From JAENVU01 sp038250905 (GTDB taxonomy: Bacteria > Actinomycetota > Acidimicrobiia > IMCC26256 > JAENVU01): a stretch of DNA of 64,000 nucleotides. Below, piece by piece: positions 16,272 through 23,947 of the stretch; the stretch's first letter is position 1, and each line of letters opens with the position of its first letter. Where the stretch lies: assembly GCA_038250905.1 (NCBI GenBank), contig JBBSBV010000008.1, positions 56,740 to 120,739 on the forward strand, written 5' to 3'. A program made the position numbers and the translations under genes. The notes beneath the pieces were generated by a model that saw only the letters and a program-made list of their open reading frames with translations, had not been told where the DNA came from and searched no databases.

Positions 16272-19200
16272 CCGACCGCGCGCCGACCGCGCCGACCGCG
16301 CCGAGCGACCGTGCCATCCCGGAACCCGCGCCGCCCGGTCGCGGCGGATGGGTTCGGCGGCTCTGGCCGTTCCTCATGGCCCACCGGCGCAACGTCGTGC
16401 TCGCGTTCGGTATGGCGGTGCTCGGGCAGGCGGTCTCTGCGTTCACACCGGTGATCGAGCGCACCATCGTCGACGACGGCATCGTGGCCCACACCACCAC
16501 GGTGTGGCCCTATCTCGTGGTGCTCGGGGTCGCGGCGGCGTTCGCGTTCTGGGCGGCGTACGTCCGCCGGTGGGCCGGTGGACGCGTCAGCCTCGACGTG
16601 CAGTACGACCTGCGGATCGCGATCTTCGAGCGGCTCCAGCGGCTCGACTTCGGGAGCCACGACGAACTCCAGACCGGCCAGCTGGTCTCTCGCTCGTCCT
16701 CGGACCTCGGTCTCATCCAGGGCCTGCTCGCATTCCTGCCGATCATCGTCGGGAACCTGGTGATGCTGTTCCTCTCGCTCATCGTGATGTTGTTCCTGTC
16801 GCCGCCGTTGACGCTCGTCATGCTGCTGGCGATCCCGTTGCTCCTGGTGGCGTCGTTGCGGCTGCGCGGGGTCGTGTTCCCGGCCACGTGGGACGCGCAG
16901 CAGCGCGCCGGTGAAGTCGCGGGTGTGGTCGACGAGGCGGTGACCGGGGTCCGCGTCGTCAAGGGATTCGGGCAGGAGGACCGGGAACTCGAACACCTCG
17001 GTGACGCCGCGGGTCGGCTCTTCGCATCGCGGAGTCGGCTCGTGCGGCTCCAGGCCCGGTACTCGCCGGTGCTGCAGGCGATCCCGTCCTACGGACAGGT
17101 CGCGGTCCTCGCGTTCGGCGGCTGGCTCGCGCTCAACGGCCACATCTCGCTCGGGACGTTCCTCGCGTTCTCCACCTACCTCGTGCAACTCGGTGCGCCG
17201 GTCCGCATGCTCGCGGGGCTCTTCGCGATCGCGCAGCAGGCGCGGGCCGGCGGCGAGCGGATCCTCGACATCCTCGACGCGAACACGCGCGTGCAGGAAG
17301 CCGCCGACGCCGTCGATCTCCCGGCGATCCGGGGCGACGTGCGCTTCGAGCAGGTGCGGTTCGGCTACACCCGCAGCACGCCGGTCCTCGACGGGTTCGA
17401 CCTGCACGTCGCGCCGGGCGAGGTCATCGCGCTCGTCGGCGCGAGCGGCTCCGGGAAGTCGACCGTGACCGGGCTCCTTCCACGCTTCTACGACGTCGCC
17501 GAGGGGCGCGTCACCATCGACGGTGTCGACGTGCGGGACGTGACGCTGCACTCGTTGCGTGAGCAGGTCGGGGTCGTGTTCGAGGATGCCTTCCTCTTCT
17601 CCGACACCGTGCGCGCCAACATCGCGTACGGCAAGCCCGATGCATCCGACGCGGCCGTGCGGTCAGCGGCCGAGGCCGCGGGTGCGACCGGCTTCGTCGA
17701 GGAACTTCCCCTCGGCTTCGAGACGGTCGTCGGCGAGCGGGGGCTGACCCTGTCGGGTGGGCAGCGGCAACGGATCGCGCTGGCCCGGGCGATCTTGAGC
17801 GACCCCCGGATCCTGCTGCTCGACGACGCGACGTCGGCGGTCGACGCCACCACGGAGGAAGCCATCCACGCCACGCTCCGTGCGTTGATGGCCGGGCGGA
17901 CGACGATTCTGATCGCGCACCGTCGCTCGACGCTGCGCCTCGCGCAGCGCATCGCCGTCATCGACCACGGGCGGGTGGCCGACCTCGGTACCCACGACGA
18001 GTTGATGGCTCGCAACGAGCAGTACCGGCTCCTCCTCACCGGACCGGACGTCGACGATCCCACGGGGTCACTCGACGGATCCTTCGACGCCACGTTCGGT
18101 GGTGTGACTCCGGCGGCCTGGACGCCCGTGGAAGCCAGCCAACCCGTGGCCACCGCGTCGGTCACGCCGGTGGCCCGCTTCGGCCCCGGCGGCGGTCAGG
18201 CCGGTGGCGGCGGCGCCATGGGAATGAACCTCGCGGCCACGCCCGAGCTGCTCGCGCGCCTCGCCACGTTGCCTGCGGCCGACGACGACCCCGAGGTCGA
18301 CGCGGCGGCCATGGCGGCGGAGTTGCCGGGCCGGTTCCGTATCGGTCAGTTCATTCGGCCGTGGCGGGCCTGGTTGCTGTTCGGGCTCGCGCTCGTCGCG
18401 GTCGACAGCGCGCTGTCGCTCCTCGGCCCGTTGCTCGTCAGCCGCGGCCTCGACTCCGGCGTCCATGCCAACGACCTGAACGTCGTCTGGACCTCGAGCG
18501 CCATCTTCTTCGCCGCGGTCACCCTCGACTGGGGCGTCACGTGGGCCTACACCTGGATCACGGGGCGGACCGCCGAGCGGGCGCTCTTCGGGTTGCGGGT
18601 GAAGATCTTCGCCCACATCCAGCGCATGTCGCTCGACTACTTCGACAACGAACTCGACGGTCGGATCATGACGCGCATGACCACCGACGTCGAAGCGCTC
18701 TCGCAGCTGATCCAGACCGGACTGGTCACCGCGGTCGTCGCCGCGATCACGTGCGTCGGCGTGTTCGGATTCCTCGTCGTGCTCTCCCCCGAGCTGGCCC
18801 TGGCGGCCGCGCTCGTCCTCCCGCCGTTGCTGATCGCGACGTTGTGGTACCGGCGCCTCTCGTCCGTCGCGTACGGACGCGCCCGTGAGGCCATCGCCAA
18901 CGTCAACGCCAACCTCCAGGAGAATCTGTCGGGCGTGCGCGTCGCCCAGGCCTACGTGCGGGAGGGCCGCAACGTCACCGGCTTCCGATCGGTGAACGAG
19001 CAGTACCTCACCCACCGCCTCCGCGCTCAGCGACTCATCGCGTTGTACTTCCCGTTCGTGTCGTTCCTTGCCGACATCGGCGCGGTCGCGGTCCTGGGCG
19101 CGGCGACGCTGCTCGTCCCGCGCGGCGCGGTGAGTTCGGGCGTCGTGATCGCGTTTCTGCTCTACCTCGACATGTTCTTCGCGCCGATCCAGCAGCTCTC

Positions 19201-20077
19201 ACAGACGCTCGACACGTGGCAGCAGGCGAAGGCCTCGCTCGACAAGATCGAGGAGATCCTCGACACGCCGAGCGGAACCCCGGAACCGGAGGTGCCGATC
19301 GTGCCCGGCCGGCTCGAGGGCCGGGTGCACTTCGAAGCGGTCACGTTCGCGTATCCCACCGCGGTCGGTGCGCCGGCGCTCGACGGCGTGACCATCACGG
19401 TCGAGCCGGGTGAGACCGTGGCACTCGTCGGGGAGACGGGCGCGGGCAAGTCGACGTTGGTGAAGCTGGCGGCGCGCTTCTACGACCCCGACGCGGGCGT
19501 GGTGACGGTCGACGGCATCGACCTGCGTGAGATCGACCTCGGGTCCTTCCGGCGGCAGCTCGGCATCGTCCCGCAGGAGGCGTTCCTCTTCACCGGGACG
19601 ATCCGCGCCAACATCGCCTACGGACGCCCGGACGCCAGTGACGCGGAAGTCGAGGCGGCCGCCCGCGCGGTCGGCGCCCACGAGTTCGTGGCGGGGCTGC
19701 CGAACGGGTACCTCGAGCCGGTGAGCGAGCGCGGTCGCTCCCTCTCGTCGGGGCAGCGCCAGCTCCTCGCGCTCGCCCGGGCCCGGCTCGTCGACCCGGC
19801 GATCCTCCTGTTGGACGAGGCCACTTCCCAACTCGACCTCGCGAGCGAGGCGCGCGTGCAGCAGGCCATGCAGGTGGCGAGCGAGGGGCGGACGACGATC
19901 CTCGTCGCGCACCGGCTGCCGACCGCGGCCCGGGCCGATCGCATCCTGGTGGTCGACCGCGGTCGGATCGTCGAGGACGGGACGCACACCGCCCTGCTCG
20001 CGCGCGGCGGCGCCTACGCCCGGTTGTGGGAATCGTTCAGCACCGCCGGTGCGGCGCCGGAGCCTGTCGGGTCCTGA
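16268..20077 (+). CDS. Fused full-length ABC exporter (TMD-NBD-TMD-NBD) with one degenerate ATP site
   Basis: A 1269-residue protein carrying both halves of a type IV ABC exporter in one chain, as in mycobacterial Rv0194. Half 1: membrane domain about residues 30-340, Walker A GASGSGKST near 391, signature LSGGQRQR near 495, Walker B ILLLDDATSAVD near 515, H-loop IAHRRS. Half 2: membrane domain about 700-1000, Walker A GETGAGKST near 1055, signature LSSGQRQL near 1158, Walker B ILLLDEATSQLD near 1178, H-loop VAHRLP. In half 1 the catalytic Glu is Asp, and in half 2 the signature is LSSGQ. Both changes fall in the same composite site, typical of heterodimeric exporters with one non-hydrolysing site. 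A Gly-rich linker joins the halves. Start GTG overlaps the MarR stop. The 3' end overlaps the convergent MFS gene by 64 bases. Confidence 0.93.
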   Translation: MTDRAPTAPTAPSDRAIPEPAPPGRGGWVRRLWPFLMAHRRNVVLAFGMAVLGQAVSAFTPVIERTIVDDGIVAHTTTVWPYLVVLGVAAAFAFWAAYVRRWAGGRVSLDVQYDLRIAIFERLQRLDFGSHDELQTGQLVSRSSSDLGLIQGLLAFLPIIVGNLVMLFLSLIVMLFLSPPLTLVMLLAIPLLLVASLRLRGVVFPATWDAQQRAGEVAGVVDEAVTGVRVVKGFGQEDRELEHLGDAAGRLFASRSRLVRLQARYSPVLQAIPSYGQVAVLAFGGWLALNGHISLGTFLAFSTYLVQLGAPVRMLAGLFAIAQQARAGGERILDILDANTRVQEAADAVDLPAIRGDVRFEQVRFGYTRSTPVLDGFDLHVAPGEVIALVGASGSGKSTVTGLLPRFYDVAEGRVTIDGVDVRDVTLHSLREQVGVVFEDAFLFSDTVRANIAYGKPDASDAAVRSAAEAAGATGFVEELPLGFETVVGERGLTLSGGQRQRIALARAILSDPRILLLDDATSAVDATTEEAIHATLRALMAGRTTILIAHRRSTLRLAQRIAVIDHGRVADLGTHDELMARNEQYRLLLTGPDVDDPTGSLDGSFDATFGGVTPAAWTPVEASQPVATASVTPVARFGPGGGQAGGGGAMGMNLAATPELLARLATLPAADDDPEVDAAAMAAELPGRFRIGQFIRPWRAWLLFGLALVAVDSALSLLGPLLVSRGLDSGVHANDLNVVWTSSAIFFAAVTLDWGVTWAYTWITGRTAERALFGLRVKIFAHIQRMSLDYFDNELDGRIMTRMTTDVEALSQLIQTGLVTAVVAAITCVGVFGFLVVLSPELALAAALVLPPLLIATLWYRRLSSVAYGRAREAIANVNANLQENLSGVRVAQAYVREGRNVTGFRSVNEQYLTHRLRAQRLIALYFPFVSFLADIGAVAVLGAATLLVPRGAVSSGVVIAFLLYLDMFFAPIQQLSQTLDTWQQAKASLDKIEEILDTPSGTPEPEVPIVPGRLEGRVHFEAVTFAYPTAVGAPALDGVTITVEPGETVALVGETGAGKSTLVKLAARFYDPDAGVVTVDGIDLREIDLGSFRRQLGIVPQEAFLFTGTIRANIAYGRPDASDAEVEAAARAVGAHEFVAGLPNGYLEPVSERGRSLSSGQRQLLALARARLVDPAILLLDEATSQLDLASEARVQQAMQVASEGRTTILVAHRLPTAARADRILVVDRGRIVEDGTHTALLARGGAYARLWESFSTAGAAPEPVGS

Positions 20078-21741
20078 GTCCGCGCCGCGACCGGTAAGGC
20101 CGAGCGTTCGCGGTCGTCGCGCTCGTCGGAGAAGATCGGCGGGACGCCGGCGATGCCGAGTTCGGCCGCGTCCTCGACCGATTCGATCGGACCCCGCATC
20201 GCCCCCTGGCCGAGCAGTGAGTGGGGCAGGTAGCGCAGGACGATCGCCGCGCTCGCCAGCGCGAGGATCGCCCCGACGGTGACGGCGAAGTGGATGCCGC
20301 CGACGAAGGCAGAATCTGCGGCTGCACTGAGGGCTTTCCCGGCCCCGGTCGGCAGGGTCTCCGCCACCCGCAGCGCACCGGCGATCGACGTCCGGGCGGC
20401 CGACTGGTCAGCGGGGTTCAGGTTGCGGAGGAACGGTGCCATCTTTGTCGCGTACTGCGATGCCGCGAGGCTCCCGAGCACCGCGATGCCGAGCGCGGCG
20501 CCGAGTTCCCGGGTCGCGTCGTTCATCGCCGAACCCGCGCCGGCGCGCCGCGGGGGCACGGCCGACATGATCGACGCGGTCATGGGCGACATCGCGAGCG
20601 CGATGCCCGTAGTGAGCGGGATGACGCACAGCACCACGTACGCGTACGAGGTGTGCGCCGTGAGTCCGTTGAACAGCGCGAGACCGGTGGCGATACACAG
20701 CATGCCGCCGGCCACGGTGCGGTGCGCGCCGAAGCGCGCGCTGAGACTCGGCGTGAACGGCGCGACGACGAGCATGATCAGCGCGATGGGCAGCAGGCGG
20801 AGTGCCGTCGACAGCGCGGTGTAGCCGAGCACCAGTTGGAAGTACTGCGAGATCAGGAACATCACGCCGTACATCGCGACGAACACGAGGATCATCCCGC
20901 CCGTACCCGTGCTGAACGCCGGGAGGCGGAAGAAGTGCATGTCGAGCATCGGCGTCTCGGTGTGCAACTCCCACACCACGAACAGCGTGAGGACGACGGC
21001 CGCGATGGCGAGCGCCCCCAGCGTGGCCGCGCTGCCCCAACCCTGGTCGGGCGCTTCGATCAGTCCGTAGACCAGCGCCGCGATCCCGACGATCGAGAGC
21101 AGCGCGCCGATGGGGTCGAGCTTCGCCTCCTCGGGGTCGCGCGACTTCGGGATCACGAACTTCCCGGCCACCAGCGCGACGAGGATGATCGGGATGTTCA
21201 CGAGGAACACCGAGCCGTACCAGAAATGGCCGAGCAGGAATCCGCTCGCGACGGGTCCGAACGCGCCGGCCGCGCCGGTGATGCTCGCCCAGATCGCGAT
21301 CGCCTTGGGGCGTTCGTGCGGCGGGAAGATGTTGATGATGATCGACAACGTCGACGGCATGATCAGCGCGGCAGCCGCACCCATCACCGCTCGGCTGCCG
21401 ATGATCTCGGCCATGGACGTCGACGCGGTCGCGAGCAACGCGCCGACGAAGAAGATGACGAGGCCGATCTGCAGCGCGCCCTTCCGGCCGAAGCGGTCGC
21501 CGAGGGCGCCGGTGGTGAAGAGCAGTCCCGCGAAGACGAGGGAGTAGAGCGCCACGACCCACTGGAGTTGGGACTCGGTCGCGTGGAGGTCGCGGGCGAG
21601 CGTCGGCAGAGCCACGTTCAGACTCGAGTTGCCGACGAAGACGATGAGCAGACTCAGGCACAGGACGGCCAGCGCCCACCAGCGGCGCTCGTAGAGCTCG
21701 TCGGGCTCCGACGCGCCGACGGCGGCGGGGGGTGATGACAT
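20014..21741 (-). CDS. DHA2-type MFS drug-efflux transporter
   Basis: A 575-residue, roughly 14-helix DHA2 antiporter. It shows SSLNVALPTLARDL (helix 1), GALGDRFGRKGALQ (loop 2-3), and FGPVASGFLLGHFWYGSVFLVN (motif C region). The C-terminal tail after the last helix is hydrophilic, about 60 residues, and its last 64 coding bases overlap the end of the convergent ABC exporter gene. Ribosome site GAGGAA before the ATG. It is divergent from a TetR gene across a region full of CGGAA/TTCCG half-sites, which makes it that regulator's likely target. Confidence 0.92.
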   Translation of the reverse strand: MSSPPAAVGASEPDELYERRWWALAVLCLSLLIVFVGNSSLNVALPTLARDLHATESQLQWVVALYSLVFAGLLFTTGALGDRFGRKGALQIGLVIFFVGALLATASTSMAEIIGSRAVMGAAAALIMPSTLSIIINIFPPHERPKAIAIWASITGAAGAFGPVASGFLLGHFWYGSVFLVNIPIILVALVAGKFVIPKSRDPEEAKLDPIGALLSIVGIAALVYGLIEAPDQGWGSAATLGALAIAAVVLTLFVVWELHTETPMLDMHFFRLPAFSTGTGGMILVFVAMYGVMFLISQYFQLVLGYTALSTALRLLPIALIMLVVAPFTPSLSARFGAHRTVAGGMLCIATGLALFNGLTAHTSYAYVVLCVIPLTTGIALAMSPMTASIMSAVPPRRAGAGSAMNDATRELGAALGIAVLGSLAASQYATKMAPFLRNLNPADQSAARTSIAGALRVAETLPTGAGKALSAAADSAFVGGIHFAVTVGAILALASAAIVLRYLPHSLLGQGAMRGPIESVEDAAELGIAGVPPIFSDERDDRERSALPVAARTQDPTGSGAAPAVLNDSHNRA

Positions 21742-21790
21742 TCGGATTCCTCGGGGGGTCGTGCGGCCGGACAGCAGCGGTCGTGAGAAG

Positions 21791-21839
21791 CGGAAGTGAG
21801 ATTCCGTTTCCGTCCACTATAATCGGAACCATGGTTCCG
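21791..21839. promoter_or_regulatory. CGGAA/TTCCG operator array with overlapping divergent -10 boxes
   Basis: Five half-sites occur in 49 bases: CGGAA at 21791 and 21824; TTCCG at 21802, 21808 and 21835. The last pair forms a perfect 16-base palindrome, CGGAACCATGGTTCCG (21824-21839), centred on the TetR start codon. TATAAT (21818-21823, plus strand) is a consensus -10 ending seven bases before that ATG. The overlapping minus-strand TATAGT (21821-21816) can serve the MFS gene. TetR autorepression and control of the exporter are inferred. Confidence 0.65.
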
Positions 21840-22514
21840 GTTTCCTCCCGCATCCCCGGTGACGGGGCCCGGGCGCCCGATCCCGCCGACGAGCGGCCCC
21901 GCCGGGCCGACGCGGTGCGCAACCGTGCGCTCGTGCTCGCCGCCGCGGCGAACGTGTTCGCGGAGCACGGGACCGGGGCCCAGATCGAGGAGATCGCGCG
22001 GCGGGCCGGGGTCGGGGTGGGCACGGTGTGTCGCCACTTCCCCACGAAACAGGGACTGCTCCAGGCGGTGCTGGCATCGCTCTACGAGTCCGTCGTCCGG
22101 CAGGCCGAGGACGCGCTGGCCCACCCGGATCCGGCGCATGCGTTCGAGCAGTTCTTCGTCTCGCTCCCCGACTTCTACCTGCGTCACCGCGCCTTCGCCG
22201 AGCAGATGGCGAACGAACTCGAGCTCGCCGCGCAGCCGGTACGGGACCAGCTCATGGCCGCGATCTCCGAGCTGGTCAACCGGGCGCAAGCGGCCGGCGC
22301 GATCCGGGCCGACATCGGTCCGGCCGACGTGTCGATGCTCCTCTCGGGTGTGGCCCACGCGACCGCACTCGCGGGTGACCTCCAGCCGATGTTGCGGGAG
22401 CGCAACGTCCGGATCGTCCTCGACGGTCTGCGGCCCGGCTCGACGGAGCCTCTCCCCGGCCGGCCGGTGTCGTTCACCGAACTCCGCGACGCCAAGCAGC
22501 ACGGTCCGCGCTGA
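21831..22514 (+). CDS. TetR-family regulator of the divergent MFS gene
   Basis: A 227-residue TetR regulator. After a 33-residue Pro/Arg-rich lead comes the DNA-binding domain (NRALVLAAAANVFAEHGTG, QIEEIARRAGVGVGTVCRHF, KQGLLQAVL). The ligand domain resembles the SbtR-like type C-terminal fold (FVSLPDFYLRHRAFAEQMANEL), which is a tentative match. ATG at 21831 is chosen because a consensus TATAAT lies seven bases upstream, giving a leaderless message; an open frame 33 codons longer has no support. The operator array upstream overlaps its own start codon. Confidence 0.88.
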   Translation: MVPVSSRIPGDGARAPDPADERPRRADAVRNRALVLAAAANVFAEHGTGAQIEEIARRAGVGVGTVCRHFPTKQGLLQAVLASLYESVVRQAEDALAHPDPAHAFEQFFVSLPDFYLRHRAFAEQMANELELAAQPVRDQLMAAISELVNRAQAAGAIRADIGPADVSMLLSGVAHATALAGDLQPMLRERNVRIVLDGLRPGSTEPLPGRPVSFTELRDAKQHGPR

Positions 22515-22567
22515 CCGGCACCCGCCGATCGGTTTCACGATGTGATGACCGGCACCTTCGGGAATAG

Positions 22568-22579
22568 TTCGGCGCCGAA
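22568..22579. promoter_or_regulatory. 12-base perfect palindrome upstream of the WhiB gene
   Basis: TTCGGCGCCGAA lies 25 bases before the preferred WhiB start and inside the region where its promoter should be. It could be a regulator site. With this base composition a chance palindrome is possible. Confidence 0.3.
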
Positions 22580-22604
22580 ATCTGTCATGGCCCATGAGGT
22601 GCGT

Positions 22605-22868
22605 ATGGACCATCCGAACGATTTCGAGAGCCTGACCCCGAACCGACCGTCGTGGATGTGGCGCGCCGCGTGCGCCGGCACCGAGGTCGAGGTGTTCTTC
22701 CCGGAAACGCCGGCGGGTGGCGACCGGGCCCGGCGGATCTGCAGTGGCTGTCCGGTCCGGGCCGAGTGCCTCGAGTTCGCCCTCGGCGACGCCAACACCG
22801 CCGGCATCTGGGCCGCGACCGATGAACGCGAGCGACGCCGGCTTCGACGCGAGCGGAGGGCCGCTTAG
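22605..22868 (+). CDS. WhiB-family iron-sulfur transcription factor
   Basis: An 87-residue Wbl protein, a family restricted to Actinobacteria and their phages. Four cysteines bind a [4Fe-4S] cluster: C23, C46, C49 and C55 (CSGCPVRAEC). The beta-turn GIWAATDERER and the following Arg-rich helix (RRRLRRERR) complete the family pattern; the canonical turn is GIWGG, here GIWAA. These proteins regulate redox and developmental genes through the housekeeping sigma factor. The start is uncertain: ATG at 22605 gives a normal length and has GAGGTG upstream, but ATGs at 22587 and 22542 are in frame. It converges on the BrkB gene with a 4-base overlap. Confidence 0.92.
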   Translation: MDHPNDFESLTPNRPSWMWRAACAGTEVEVFFPETPAGGDRARRICSGCPVRAECLEFALGDANTAGIWAATDERERRRLRRERRAA

Positions 22869-23848
22869 CCGGAGGGCTCTTCGGACGCGGCCGATGCAGC
22901 TGGACTGCGGGCCGGGAGTCGGAGTTTGGTCGCCGCGCCCGGCGTGCCGGCCTCGATCTCGCGGCCGCGCTCGACCTCCGCGTTGAACTCGGCGCCGAGC
23001 AGTACGGCCAGGTTGGTGATCCAGAGCCACACGAGGAACACGACCACGCCGCCGAGCGATCCGTAGGTGGCGTTGTACGAGTGGAAGTTGGCGGCGTAGA
23101 CCGCAAACAGCGCGGAGGCCGCCAGCCAGAGCACGAGGGCCAGGAGCCCGCCCGGGGTGAGCCATCGGAACCGCGGCATCTGCACGTTGGGTGCGCAGTA
23201 GTACAACACCGCGAACATCGTGATGACGATGATCGCGAGCACCGGCCACTTGGCGACGTTCCAGACCGTCAGTGCGGTCGCACCGAGCCCGACCGCGTCA
23301 CCGATGGCGCGCGCGAGTGGTCCGGTGGCGACGATCGCCATCGCGACGATGGCCGCGCCGACGACCATCACGATGGTGATCGCGATCTGCAGCGGGCGCA
23401 GTTTCCAGAACGGCCGGCCCTCCTCGACCTCGTAGATCACATTCGTCGCGCGGATGAACGCACCGACATATCCGGACGCGGCCCAGAGCGCGGCGACCAA
23501 CCCGATCCCGAGCAGCGCGCCCGCGCCGCCCTTGTTCCGCACCACGCTGGTGATCGGCTCGCGGAAGGTGTCGACCGCCGAGTGCGGGCCGAGTTGGTCG
23601 ACGATCTTCAGGAGGGAGTTGGTGGTCTCGGGGTAGCTGCCGAAGATGCCGACCAGCGCGACGAGCACGATGAGGCCCGGGAAGATGGAGAGCACGGCGT
23701 AATAGGTGAGGGCGGCGGCCCAGTCGGTGAGGTGGTCGTCCTTCACTTCGCGCACGCTGCGGCGCAGGATCTTGCGCCACGACGCGGCCGACAGGGCGGT
23801 CGGTGACTCCGGTCCCGGCGCCGCGGGCGGTTCGGACTTCGTCTCCAT
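22865..23848 (-). CDS. YihY/BrkB-family inner-membrane protein
   Basis: A 327-residue protein with about six membrane helices. Family marks: SVREVKDDHLTDWAAALTYYAVLSIFPGL near residue 35, LWAASGYVGAF, NVIYEVEEGRPFWKLRPLQ, YYCAPNVQMPRFRW, and SYNATYGSLGGVVVFLVWLW. The family was once called ribonuclease BN by mistake and is now regarded as a membrane protein or transporter of uncertain function. GGAGG precedes the ATG. It lies 99 bases downstream of the phospholipase-C-like gene, behind a short hairpin and a three-fold repeat. Confidence 0.92.
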   Translation of the reverse strand: METKSEPPAAPGPESPTALSAASWRKILRRSVREVKDDHLTDWAAALTYYAVLSIFPGLIVLVALVGIFGSYPETTNSLLKIVDQLGPHSAVDTFREPITSVVRNKGGAGALLGIGLVAALWAASGYVGAFIRATNVIYEVEEGRPFWKLRPLQIAITIVMVVGAAIVAMAIVATGPLARAIGDAVGLGATALTVWNVAKWPVLAIIVITMFAVLYYCAPNVQMPRFRWLTPGGLLALVLWLAASALFAVYAANFHSYNATYGSLGGVVVFLVWLWITNLAVLLGAEFNAEVERGREIEAGTPGAATKLRLPARSPAASAASEEPSG

Positions 23849-23882
23849 CTGCGCCTCCGGTCGGTACCGGGAGCAGTGCCCG

Positions 23883-23931
23883 TTCCGGGGCCCCCGGAAA
23901 CGACGAGGTGGAAACGACGGGGCGGGAAACG
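23883..23931. repeat. Short hairpin plus three GGAAACG repeats
   Basis: TTCCGGGG (23883-23890) and CCCCGGAA (23892-23899) form an inverted repeat. It partly overlaps the first of three direct GGAAACG copies at 23896, 23910 and 23925, spaced 14 and 15 bases. The site is between the phospholipase-C-like stop and the BrkB start on the minus strand. It may be a weak terminator followed by an operator. Confidence 0.4.
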
Positions 23932-23947
23932 GCCGCTCGCCGTGGCG

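Noticed and set aside
22542..22604. Longer WhiB start
   Set aside because: The added residues do not resemble the family and include a palindrome that fits an upstream control region; kept only as an alternative.
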